NCBI RefSeq assembly: GCF_030317035.1
Contig: NZ_JASZYK010000002.1
Span: forward strand, 186,001 to 250,000
Origin: Variovorax sp. J22G73
GTDB lineage: Bacteria > Pseudomonadota > Gammaproteobacteria > Burkholderiales > Burkholderiaceae_C
Length of the DNA: 64,000 bases
Direction: 5' to 3'
The notes beneath the pieces were generated by a model. The model was not told the origin of the DNA. It searched no databases and saw only the letters and a program-made list of their open reading frames with translations. This document shows positions 54,657-61,944 of the stretch, one piece after another. Positions within the stretch are counted from its first letter, which is position 1, and the number at the start of each line of letters is the position of its first letter. The translations under genes were made by a program, and so were the position numbers.

Positions 54657-56474
54657 TTATTTCTGCACGAGGTATTCGGGCGAGCCCATCACCAGCAGCA
54701 CGCCGGCGCACACCAGGCTCAGCCGGCCGGCGTCGGTGCTCGGGTTGGCCAGCGGCGGCTGCGACAGCGCGCCGGCAATCAGCGCCACCGTGGCGGCCGA
54801 GAGCTGGTTGGCCGCCAGCAGCAGGTTCAGCCGGCGCACCAGCGCGGCCGGGTCGCCGGCCAGCGCGCGCTCGTTCACGTAGGTGGCCATCACGTCCTGG
54901 TTGTCGAAGCCGTTCGGCAAGATGCGCTGCAGAAAGTTGAGGTAGCCGCCCACGCTGGTCTCGTTGACCAGCTGGAACTCGGGCGCCACCATCTTGTTGC
55001 TGGCAATGGCGGTCGCGGGCGGCACGTAGCCGGGTCTGAAGAAGTTGAACACCGAGGGCGAGCGCAGCGGGCTCTGGCCCAGGTACCGGCTGCTGTCCGA
55101 GGTATCGCCGATGTTCCAGAGGTCGCCGGTGGAGCGCACGCCGAAAGTGCGGCCCCATTGCACCAACCGCAGCATGGGCTCGCGCAGGTGCCCGAAGTTG
55201 GCGTCGGCCAGGCCCGCGGGGCTGCGCGCCTCGTCGTCGAGCAGCACGGCCGCGAACACGCTCTTCATGTCGCCGCGCACGCCCGCGCCGTTGTTGGCGA
55301 ACACGTCGGACACGCGCTTCAGGTACGCCGGGCTGGGGTTGCTCGTAACCAGCCGCTGGATCAGCTGGCGGCCGATGAAGGGGCCGACGTTCGGGTGGTT
55401 GAAGAGCGCGTCGAGCGCCGTCTTCAGTGCCTCGGGGCCGGCCGTGCCGGCGGGCACCGTGGTGCCCAGGAAGCGCGCCTCGAGCATCGAATGGTTGCGC
55501 GCGGTGAACGCCATGGGCCGCGTGGTCCACTGGTTGCTCTCGATGGTGTAGCCGGCGCCCTCGGGGCGAAAGGCGTTGAACTCCGCCGTGCGAATGTCGA
55601 GGTTGTAGCCGGTGAACACGCGCGCCAGGTTCGACACGTCGCTCTGCACGTAGGTCTCCTGCGGCTGGCCGTCGGCACCTGTCTTGAGCGAGCCGTCTGC
55701 ATTCAGCTGGTACAGCCCGATGGTCATCAGCTGCATCACCTCGCGCGCATAGTTCTCGTCGGGCTGGCGGCCCGAGTTGTCTTCCTTGCGGTTGTCGCGC
55801 GTGTTCAGGTAGAAGCCCATCGCCGGGTTGAGCGTGACGTCTTCCAGCAGCTGGCGAAAGTTGCCCGTGACGCCGCTCACCAGCATGTCCCAGTACTGCG
55901 CCATCATGGCCGTGGGCCAGCTCGAGCCGATGTCGGTGGACGAGACCACGAAGATCTCGCTGAACGCCAGCGCCATGCGCTTGCGCACCGGGTCGGCCGA
56001 GGTCATGAGCTGGCGCCAGGCCATGGCGTCGACGTCGACCTTGCCGTAGGGCTTGCTGTTGACCCACTCCCACGCGGTGGGCTCGCGCGGCGCGCCGAAC
56101 TGCTCGGCCAGCCACGGCATGTAGCCCTTGGCGCGCACGTCGGCGATGTCCTTGTCCGACGCGGCGAACTGGGCCTGCAGCAGGAAGCGCGCGGCCTCCT
56201 CGTCGGTCTTGGCCTGCGGGTAGTGGTACGGGCCGGTGTCGATCTGCACCGGGTCGACCGCGGCGTCGGGCGCGGCGCCTGCGCCGGGGAGGAACACGCC
56301 GCCGGCACTGCCTCCGCCCCCGCCGCCGCCGCCACCACAGGCGGCCAGCGCGGCGGCCATCGAAAAGACGGCCGCGGCCTTCACCGGCTGTGACGCATCG
56401 GCCTGCCCTCCCTGCGACGGCCAGGTTGCCTCGATGGCCAGGTCTTCGCCGGCCTCCAACTGTTCTTCCACCAT
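54657..56474 (-). CDS. DUF1800 domain protein, probable lipoprotein
   Basis: A 605-residue exported protein. The N-terminus has an unusually long lead (about 31 residues), then a hydrophobic stretch ending in LAAC with C46 as lipobox cysteine, followed by nine glycines. The DUF1800 region begins about residue 90 with ARFLLQAQFAASDKDI, and includes FSEIFVVSSTD, PDENYAREVMQLMTIGLYQLN and FIGRQLIQRLVTSNPS. The extension before the lipobox raises a doubt about the start, but no better in-frame start exists. It precedes DUF1501 by 22 bases. Function unknown; cell-surface or periplasmic. Confidence 0.9.
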   Translation of the reverse strand: MVEEQLEAGEDLAIEATWPSQGGQADASQPVKAAAVFSMAAALAACGGGGGGGGGSAGGVFLPGAGAAPDAAVDPVQIDTGPYHYPQAKTDEEAARFLLQAQFAASDKDIADVRAKGYMPWLAEQFGAPREPTAWEWVNSKPYGKVDVDAMAWRQLMTSADPVRKRMALAFSEIFVVSSTDIGSSWPTAMMAQYWDMLVSGVTGNFRQLLEDVTLNPAMGFYLNTRDNRKEDNSGRQPDENYAREVMQLMTIGLYQLNADGSLKTGADGQPQETYVQSDVSNLARVFTGYNLDIRTAEFNAFRPEGAGYTIESNQWTTRPMAFTARNHSMLEARFLGTTVPAGTAGPEALKTALDALFNHPNVGPFIGRQLIQRLVTSNPSPAYLKRVSDVFANNGAGVRGDMKSVFAAVLLDDEARSPAGLADANFGHLREPMLRLVQWGRTFGVRSTGDLWNIGDTSDSSRYLGQSPLRSPSVFNFFRPGYVPPATAIASNKMVAPEFQLVNETSVGGYLNFLQRILPNGFDNQDVMATYVNERALAGDPAALVRRLNLLLAANQLSAATVALIAGALSQPPLANPSTDAGRLSLVCAGVLLVMGSPEYLVQK

Positions 56475-56492
56475 GTACCTCGCTCCTGCGGC

Positions 56493-56512
56493 GCTCCAAC
56501 GCCGGTTGGAGC
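56493..56512 (-). promoter_or_regulatory. Stem-loop just before the DUF1800 start
   Basis: GCTCCAAC-GCCG-GTTGGAGC, a perfect eight-base stem with a four-base loop, ends 18 bases upstream of the ATG. It would be in the 5' leader and could cover the ribosome-binding region. A second dyad, GTGAC-TTTTTC-GTCAC (56608-56623), lies in the AT-rich zone further upstream, where the promoter should be. Confidence 0.5.
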
Positions 56513-56633
56513 ACACAAGGCAAGCCGCATGCCTTCGAGGCGACCCACGGGAAACGCGGACTCCGGTATGCAAAACGGGCCGACGAGCCACACAAATGTG
56601 AATTAATGTGACTTTTTCGTCACCTCCTGAAAC

Positions 56634-56661
56634 AAAAATGGCATGCCAGGAGGCATGCCAT
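56634..56661 (-). terminator. Rho-independent terminator of the Pro/Tyr-rich protein gene
   Basis: A perfect 10-bp stem (ATGGCATGCC / GGCATGCCAT) with a 4-base loop at 56638-56661 is followed on the minus strand by a T-run. It lies 51 bases past the stop at 56712, so it terminates that transcript before the DUF1800 promoter. Confidence 0.8.
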
Positions 56662-56711
56662 CGTTTCAGCAATCGCTCAGCCGACGAGGCGGCGCGCGGG
56701 TGCTACCGGGT

Positions 56712-57059
56712 TCAGTCGCGCTCGTCGTCCCAGGCGTTCGGCGGACGGTACGGGTAGCCGGGCCCGTAGTACACGCGGCCGGGCGGCGGCGCATAGACGG
56801 GCGCGGGCCGGTAGTACACGGGCGGCGGACGGTAATAGACCGGCGGCGGTGCCTCGTAGTAGATGGGTGCCGGGTACGGGTACACCGGCTGCGGTGTGTA
56901 GTAAGGCTGCGGGTAGGCGCCGACGGCCAGGCCGGGCGTGCCGATCTGCACCGACCAGCTTCCGCGTGCGCTGGCCGCGCCGGCGGACAACAGCGCACCG
57001 GCCGCGACCGCGCCGATCGCGAGCCATTTGAAAACAGAAGATTGATGTTGGATGTTCAC
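56712..57059 (-). CDS. Secreted Pro/Tyr-rich repeat protein
   Basis: A 115-residue exported protein. The GTG start at 57059 follows TGGAG. A signal peptide (VFKWLAIGAVAAGALLSAGAASA) is cleaved near residue 32. The mature part is short (SWSVQIGTPGLAVGAYPQ) and then Pro/Tyr-rich, with repeated VYYRPPP, PVYYRPAPVY and YPYPAPIYYE units. It ends PPNAWDDERD. It resembles other small betaproteobacterial proteins with PXPV or PY repeats that may attach to the envelope. No enzymatic motif. It has its own terminator and stands alone. Confidence 0.85.
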   Translation of the reverse strand: MNIQHQSSVFKWLAIGAVAAGALLSAGAASARGSWSVQIGTPGLAVGAYPQPYYTPQPVYPYPAPIYYEAPPPVYYRPPPVYYRPAPVYAPPPGRVYYGPGYPYRPPNAWDDERD

Positions 57060-57125
57060 TGAGGCTCCAGGGCCGGGGACGGACATCGTCCGGGTGTGTA
57101 CGCAACGCCGCAGCGCGGCGCGCGG

Positions 57126-57141
57126 TGCACCCGAAGGTGCA
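57126..57141 (-). terminator. UUCG-tetraloop stem-loop downstream of the cyclase gene
   Basis: On the minus strand TGCACC-TTCG-GGTGCA forms a six-base stem capped by the very stable UUCG loop. It lies about 75 bases after the cyclase stop. It lacks a T-run, so it is more likely a stability or weak terminator element. The remaining bases of the gap (57060-57217) show another small dyad (GGACG-GACAT-CGTCC, 57077-57091). Confidence 0.4.
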
Positions 57142-57217
57142 TTTGCTGGTAGCCAAACGTGAGAGCTGAGAGCGTTGGCACGCGCCACCGGCCGCGCCAC
57201 AGCCCACGCCTTGCAGC

Positions 57218-58165
57218 TCAGCGCGCGATTTCTCGGCGCGACAGCATCACGTCGCCGCTGGTCGTGTTGAACGCGATGGTCGGCGCGCTGAAGTCGCTCA
57301 GCGGCGCGCCCAGGCCGATTTCGCCGCGGCCGTGCAGCACGCACTCTTCGCGGCGCAGCGCAATCTCGGTGCTGGGTCCGCCGTTGCCATGAAAGCGCAC
57401 CCAGGTGCCGTAGGTGCTGACGTCGATCAGCACGCAACTGCCCTGGCGCAATTCGATGCGCGCATGCAGCCGCGACACGCGCGGGTCGTTCACCACGAAC
57501 TGCGCGTCGTCGACGCGGCCCAGGTGAATCGGGAGCTGCTCGGTGCGGAACATGGAGCGCACGTCGAGCCACGCCAGCTCGATCTGCCCGAAAGACGAAT
57601 CGGGCATGCGCGTGGGCGCCAGCGCGGCCGGCACGGTGAGGAACGAGGTCACGTCTTCCTGCCAGTCGATGCGGTGCACCACCGACATTTCGCTGCGCCC
57701 GCGGATGTTGATGAGCCCCAGGTCGCGGTGCTGCACCGAGCCTTCGTGGAGCTGGGAGATGACCGCATCGGTCACCCAGATCTGGCCGGGGCCCGCGAGG
57801 TCGCTGAGCCGCGAGGCCAGGTTGACGGCGTCGCCGTAGCAGTCGCCCTCGACCTCGACCACTTCGCCGCTGGCCACGCCGATCTGCAACGCCATGCGCA
57901 AGGGCACCGGCCACGCGAGCAGGCGCTTCTGGTGATAGCGCTGCAACTCGATAACCGCGTGCGTCGCGGCGGCGCCGCTCGAAAAGATGGCGAACACCCC
58001 GTCGCCCAGCGACTTGACCACACGCCCGCCGTGCGCCTGGCACACGCCGCCGATCCATTGCGTCAGCCGCGTGACTGTTTCCGTGGCCCGCGCATTGCCC
58101 ATGGCCTCGAAGACCCTCGTACTTCCCGTCAAGTCCGCGAAAACGACTGTGGCGTTTACACCCAT
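57218..58165 (-). CDS. Adenylate cyclase (class III) fused to a FHA-like domain
   Basis: A 315-residue soluble protein. Residues 1-170 are a class III cyclase: metal-binding D11 and D55 (FADLTGST, LGDGVF), purine-choosing K51 and D108, and transition-state N115 and R119 (GDAVNLASRL). All catalytic residues are present, and K51/D108 favour ATP over GTP. Residues about 205-300 are FHA-like: IHLGR, DPRVSRLHARI and STYGTWV. The usual SxNGT motif reads STYGT (Asn replaced by Tyr), which could weaken phosphothreonine binding. There is no transmembrane region. The promoter region is the 345-base AT-rich gap to the right. Confidence 0.92.
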   Translation of the reverse strand: MGVNATVVFADLTGSTRVFEAMGNARATETVTRLTQWIGGVCQAHGGRVVKSLGDGVFAIFSSGAAATHAVIELQRYHQKRLLAWPVPLRMALQIGVASGEVVEVEGDCYGDAVNLASRLSDLAGPGQIWVTDAVISQLHEGSVQHRDLGLINIRGRSEMSVVHRIDWQEDVTSFLTVPAALAPTRMPDSSFGQIELAWLDVRSMFRTEQLPIHLGRVDDAQFVVNDPRVSRLHARIELRQGSCVLIDVSTYGTWVRFHGNGGPSTEIALRREECVLHGRGEIGLGAPLSDFSAPTIAFNTTSGDVMLSRREIAR

Positions 58166-58510
58166 GTTGTTCTGATTCTCGATTTCTAAGATCGCTGTGT
58201 ATGAATGTCTGAGGTGCTCACCTTACCCTGCAAACTATTCCCGATGTTTGTGAACATTGCCGCAAAAATGGAACGGCTTGCACCCTATGTTTGTTGACGT
58301 TACATGTATACGCGACTCGAAACACCACAGATGCATGCACGGCGCTTTTTTGTATGTAGTACTTTAGAAAACAAAAAGAAATCGCTTCTGAAAACGTGAA
58401 GTAAAGCGTGTTGTTTACAAACAAGAAACGTTGTTCCGGATCTTGTGCAATGGTTAACTGACGCTTAAGGTATGGGTCGTCACTGCTTCCAGCAATACGC
58501 TTTTTGTCCC
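58166..58510. other. AT-rich divergent intergenic region
   Basis: This 345-base gap between the cyclase gene and the next plus-strand gene is far richer in A and T than the rest. It contains ATGTTTGTGAACATTG (58244-58259) and ATGTTTGTTGACGTTAC (58287-58303), two related motifs that might be operators. A 68-residue AT-rich frame inside it (58218-58424 minus) is not convincing. The promoters of both flanking genes are expected here. Confidence 0.5.
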
Positions 58511-58849
58511 ATGCTTCTCCGTCGAATTCTTCGTCTGCTGAACGTGCCCGGGTTCGGTTCCCGCCAGGCAGCAGAGAGCCAGTTGGGGCGCATCCGCACT
58601 GCGATGCTCTCGGTGCTCCAGAGCCACGGCGGCAATTCGGTGCAGCGCGTGAGCCAGCGCGTGCGCTTTGCGGTCGATGTCGAGGCCCTGTGGTACCTGC
58701 GCCAGGACGTGTTGATGGCCATCAGCGCCATCGACGGCGAAACCGCCGCGCGCCGCCAGATGAAAGACATCAACGGCATGTTCAAGGGCGGCCTGCCCGG
58801 CTCGATGGGCCCCCGGGCCCACCAGCGCTTCACCAACAACCAGGGCTGA
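58511..58849 (+). CDS. Hypothetical protein, 112 residues
   Basis: A 112-residue basic protein of no recognised family. It has no signal peptide or membrane segment. It opens MLLRRILRLLNVPGFGSRQA and has a helical middle (RVRFAVDVEALWYLRQDVLMAISAIDGETAARRQMKDINGMF) and a Gly-rich tail. Codon use is like that of the neighbours. I start it at 58511; the ATG-like codon at 58472 would add 13 residues. It is followed by a clear terminator, which supports that it is a real transcript. Function unknown. Confidence 0.7.
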   Translation: MLLRRILRLLNVPGFGSRQAAESQLGRIRTAMLSVLQSHGGNSVQRVSQRVRFAVDVEALWYLRQDVLMAISAIDGETAARRQMKDINGMFKGGLPGSMGPRAHQRFTNNQG

Positions 58850-58874
58850 AAAGCCTTCGTTGCCCACAAAGCAG

Positions 58875-58900
58875 AGCGGCCCTTTCGGGCCGCTTTTTTT
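58875..58900 (+). terminator. Rho-independent terminator
   Basis: AGCGGCCC-TTTC-GGGCCGCT followed by seven T. It lies 26 bases after the stop of the hypothetical gene and just before the LD-carboxypeptidase stop on the other strand. Confidence 0.9.
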
Positions 58901-58917
58901 GCGCCTTTCAGGGCCGA

Positions 58918-59910
58918 TCAATGCGAGTGATCGTGCCCATGGTGGTCGTGGTGACCGTGGCCGTGAGCATGCGCATGGTCGTCGCCCACCCCGTGCCGGT
59001 GTCCCCAGACCAGGAACACGTCGCGCCCCTCGGCCGCCATCGACACCTTGGCGCCCACCGGAAGTAGTACTTTGGTTGGCACATGCCCGAACGGCAAACC
59101 GGCCAGCACGGGTACCTTCAACGAGGTACGAAGCCGGTCGATCACGGTGTTGATGCCGAAGCCGCGGTCGTAGCCCGGCACCTTGCGCACGCCGGTGAAC
59201 TGGCCGAACACGATGGCGCGCTGCCGCGCCAGCACGCCGGCCATCTTCAGCTGGTCGAGCATGCGTTCGATGCGGTACGGGTGTTCGTTGGTGTCCTCGA
59301 TGAAGAGCACGCCCTTGTCGATCGCCGGAAAGTACGGCGTGCCGAGCAGGCTGGTCAGCACGCACAGGTTGCCGCCCCACAGCACGGCGTCTTGCAGCGG
59401 CTTGAACTTCAGCTCGGCATCGCGCGCCGGCATGCGCCAGCCGGTGCCCTCGCCCTGCCCCGTCACGAGGTCGTCGAAGCAGGCTTCCATGATGTCGTCG
59501 GGGCCGTCTTCGGCGCCGAAGTCTTCGCCGACCGCGGGGCCCGACCAGGTTGTGGCGCCGGTCTTGGCGAGCAGCGCGTTCTGCAGCGCGGTGAAGTCGC
59601 TGCAGCCGACGAACTCGGTGCCCTTGTCGATGGCCTTGGCAAGGGCCTTGTACGGCAGCGCGTCGAGGATGCGCGTGAGGCCGTAGCCGCCGCGTGCGAT
59701 GAGCGCCACGTCGGCGCCGCTGGCGGCCGCGCGCGAGATCGCGGCGAGCCGCGTGGCGTCGTCGCCCGCGAAGCGCTGGTGCACCGACAGTGCCGCGTCG
59801 TCGACTTCGACCTCATGGCCCAGCGCCTTCAGGCGCTTCACGCCGCGCCGGAAGGCGGCCTTGTCGCGAATGGCACTGGAGGGGGAATAGATGTAGATGT
59901 GTTTGGTCAC
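58918..59910 (-). CDS. ldcA: LD-carboxypeptidase (muramoyltetrapeptide carboxypeptidase) with His-rich tail
   Basis: A 330-residue serine peptidase (S66) that releases D-Ala from peptidoglycan tetrapeptides during cell-wall recycling. The nucleophile is Ser104 in VGCSDFTA; the Glu/His partners are in ALWGGNL and FIEDTNEHPYRIERML. It starts at GTG 59910, overlapping the tadA stop by four bases. The C-terminal 28 residues contain 13 histidines (GHRHGVGDDHAHAHGHGHH and more) with Asp. Such a tail is not normal for LD-carboxypeptidases and resembles metal-storage or metallochaperone tails. No signal peptide, so the enzyme is cytoplasmic, as expected for recycling. Confidence 0.88.
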   Translation of the reverse strand: MTKHIYIYSPSSAIRDKAAFRRGVKRLKALGHEVEVDDAALSVHQRFAGDDATRLAAISRAAASGADVALIARGGYGLTRILDALPYKALAKAIDKGTEFVGCSDFTALQNALLAKTGATTWSGPAVGEDFGAEDGPDDIMEACFDDLVTGQGEGTGWRMPARDAELKFKPLQDAVLWGGNLCVLTSLLGTPYFPAIDKGVLFIEDTNEHPYRIERMLDQLKMAGVLARQRAIVFGQFTGVRKVPGYDRGFGINTVIDRLRTSLKVPVLAGLPFGHVPTKVLLPVGAKVSMAAEGRDVFLVWGHRHGVGDDHAHAHGHGHHDHHGHDHSH

Positions 59911-61034
59911 GTGGTCGAGTATCCCATTGCGTTGCGCACCTGAAGCGCGAGCGCCTGCGCCTGCAGCGGCGTCGGCCCCGAGGACGACGCAAGGGGCCCG
60001 AGCGCGCGCAACGCGGCCTCGTAGCCGCGGTCGGGGAACGGCGCGCGCCATGCGGCCTGCATGCCTTCGTCACCCTCGTCGTTTTCTGGCGCGCGCAGTG
60101 TCGCGGTGAAAAGACCGGGCATTGCGGCCTGCAACAGCGCCGCGAGTTCACTGGCCTTTGCGCTGTGCACGAGCACCATCGGCCCCACCTGCATGCTGCT
60201 CAGCCATTCGCGCAGCACTTCGCAATGCCAGGCCAGCGTGTGCGGCGTTTCGCGCTTGGGCTTGTCGCTCTTGCCGAAGCCGATCAGGTCGGGCACCAGC
60301 GTGCGCAGGCCCGGCTGGCCCACGAGGTGGCGGAAGAAGTAGCCCCACTCGCCGGGGCCGTGGAGGCACAGGCAGGTTGCGACGCCTTCTTCGTCCTTGC
60401 CTTCGTCGATGAAGTGCATGCGCCAGCCCTTAAGCGCCGCCAGGTCCTGCGTGTAGTGCGGCGCGAAGGCGTGGTCGTGCAGCCCGGCGAAGCGCTCGGC
60501 GGGCGTGCGCAGCGCGTCGTCGCGCAAGGGCTCGGCCTGCGCGCGCGCGGCGCTTCGGCGCTGCTGGAAGAAAGCCTGCAGCACCGACGCGCACTCGTCG
60601 GCCAGCACGCCGCCCTGCACCTGCGTGCGGTGGTTCAGCCGGGGCTCGGCGAACAGGTCGAGCACCGACCCGGCCGCGCCGGTCTTCGCATCGGCCGCGC
60701 CGTACACCACGCGCGCCAGGCGCGAATGCAGCATGGCACCCGCGCACATCGCGCAGGGCTCCAGCGTGACGAACAGCTCGCAGCCGTCGAGCCGGTAGTT
60801 GCCGAGCGCGGCCGCGCCGGCGCGCAAGGCATTGATCTCGGCATGCGCGCTCGGGTCGTGCTGCGCCACGGGCGTGTTGCGGCCGGTAGCGACGATCTGG
60901 CCGTTCTTCACCATCACGGCACCGACGGGCACCTCGCCGGCCTCGGCCGCCAGGCGCGCCTCGGCCAGCGCGAGCGACATCCAGTGCGCGTCGGCTTCGG
61001 GGCCGGAGCTCGACGGGACCATCTCAGTTGTCAT
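59907..61034 (-). CDS. tadA: tRNA adenosine(34) deaminase TadA fused to an alpha/beta hydrolase domain
   Basis: A 375-residue fusion. Residues 1-160 are TadA: H64 and E66 (HAEIN), C94 and C97 (PCAMC) for zinc. It deaminates A34 to inosine in tRNA-Arg(ACG). Residues about 190-375 form an alpha/beta-hydrolase domain (MHFIDEGKDEEGVATCLCLHGPGEWGYFF, DLIGFGKSDKP). Its nucleophile elbow reads VHSAKAS rather than a clean GxSxG, so activity is doubtful. I chose the ATG at 61034; another, at 61022, avoids an 11-base overlap with the gene upstream. Fusions of this kind are the norm, as far as I recall, in Comamonadaceae. The role of the second domain is unknown. Confidence 0.9.
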   Translation of the reverse strand: MTTEMVPSSSGPEADAHWMSLALAEARLAAEAGEVPVGAVMVKNGQIVATGRNTPVAQHDPSAHAEINALRAGAAALGNYRLDGCELFVTLEPCAMCAGAMLHSRLARVVYGAADAKTGAAGSVLDLFAEPRLNHRTQVQGGVLADECASVLQAFFQQRRSAARAQAEPLRDDALRTPAERFAGLHDHAFAPHYTQDLAALKGWRMHFIDEGKDEEGVATCLCLHGPGEWGYFFRHLVGQPGLRTLVPDLIGFGKSDKPKRETPHTLAWHCEVLREWLSSMQVGPMVLVHSAKASELAALLQAAMPGLFTATLRAPENDEGDEGMQAAWRAPFPDRGYEAALRALGPLASSSGPTPLQAQALALQVRNAMGYSTT

Positions 61035-61263
61035 CCGGCATCTGCCGCGTCCTGGCCGCGGCGTCGAGCGCGTCCTTGACCTGTTTTTGAACACGTTGGG
61101 CCTGGTCGTGTGCGTTGCTCGCGTTACTTGAAGGGGCCTCGCCCGTCGCCACGCCCGTCACGGCCGGCAACACCGGCGCCGCCACGCTGCCCATCTGCTT
61201 CTTCGCGACGAGCCCGACCACCAGCAGGGCCAGCACGAGGCCGATCAGTCCGAGTCCGCGCAT
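61024..61263 (-). CDS. Small membrane-anchored hypothetical protein
   Basis: A 79-residue protein. An N-terminal hydrophobic helix (GLGLIGLVLALLVVGLVA, about residues 3-21) is followed by a positive-then-polar tail with QAQRVQKQVKDALDAAARTRQ, perhaps a coiled coil. I start it at ATG 61263, behind a GGAGG with nine-base spacing; the GTG at 61272 is less likely. It is one base after the PaiB stop and overlaps tadA by 11 bases. Function unknown. Confidence 0.75.
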   Translation of the reverse strand: MRGLGLIGLVLALLVVGLVAKKQMGSVAAPVLPAVTGVATGEAPSSNASNAHDQAQRVQKQVKDALDAAARTRQMPDDN

Positions 61264-61264
61264 C

Positions 61265-61897
61265 TCAGGCACCCTCCACTGCGGGCATGCCCAGCCGGTC
61301 CATCCACCCCGCCAGCGCCTGCTCGTCGGGCGTGCCCGCGCTGTACATCGCGTGCATCGCGGCGTGCGATTCGCGCCGGTGCTGGTTGAGCTTGACCTTG
61401 CATTGCAGCGCCGTCACGCGCAGCTCGAAGCCGACGATGCCAGCCAGCATCTTCAGCTGAAACTCCTCGCCCAGCTCGCGCCATTGCTGCGCATAGGCTG
61501 GCTCGTGGTCGCCGATGAGTTTCTTCAGCAGCGCGTCCTTGCCCGCGGCGTCTTCGATCAGCCTGACCTCGACGGTGCAGTGCACGGCCAGGTAGTTCCA
61601 GGTCGGCACGCGCGCCAGGTCCGGATACACCGAGGGCGACAGGTACGCATGCGGGCCCAGAAAGGCCACGACCGCCCGGGGCCGGGCCTGCAGGTAGCGC
61701 CAGTGCGGGTTGGGCTTGGCGCAATGGCCCCACAGCACCAGCGCGTCGCCCTCTTGCGGCTCGGCCACCAGCGGCAGGTGCGAGACATACGGCAGGCCGT
61801 CGTCGTCGGTCGAGACAAGGCTGGCGAACGGGTGCGAACGCATCAACTCCAGCGCGATGGCCGGGTCCTTGGCGTTGAACTGCGGGGGCATGTACAT
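61265..61897 (-). CDS. paiB: FMN-binding PaiB-family protein
   Basis: A 210-residue protein of the PaiB family, related to pyridoxamine-phosphate oxidase-like FMN-binding proteins. Family features are MYMPPQF at the start, HPFASLVSTDDDGLPYVSHLPL, VAFLGPHAYLSPSVY, PTWNYLAVHCTVEVRL and the ending LNQHRRESHAAMH. In Bacillus the founding member lowers transcription of degradative enzymes; here the function is not known. It is the first of an apparent paiB - small membrane protein - tadA - ldcA operon, all overlapping or almost touching. Confidence 0.9.
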   Translation of the reverse strand: MYMPPQFNAKDPAIALELMRSHPFASLVSTDDDGLPYVSHLPLVAEPQEGDALVLWGHCAKPNPHWRYLQARPRAVVAFLGPHAYLSPSVYPDLARVPTWNYLAVHCTVEVRLIEDAAGKDALLKKLIGDHEPAYAQQWRELGEEFQLKMLAGIVGFELRVTALQCKVKLNQHRRESHAAMHAMYSAGTPDEQALAGWMDRLGMPAVEGA

Positions 61898-61944
61898 GGG
61901 GCGGGGTCCTCTTCGGGGAGAGGTCCGATTGTCCCCGAGCCGAC

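Noticed and set aside
56511..56601. Possible tRNA or REP-like element before DUF1800, suggested by a tRNA-like translated peptide
   Set aside because: No T-arm consensus (GTTCGAATC), no clover-leaf pairing and no CCA end could be found.
58218..58424. 68-residue frame in the AT-rich gap (minus strand)
   Set aside because: Codon use is unlike the neighbours, it is Cys- and Phe-rich with no recognisable pattern, and it lies where two promoters are expected.
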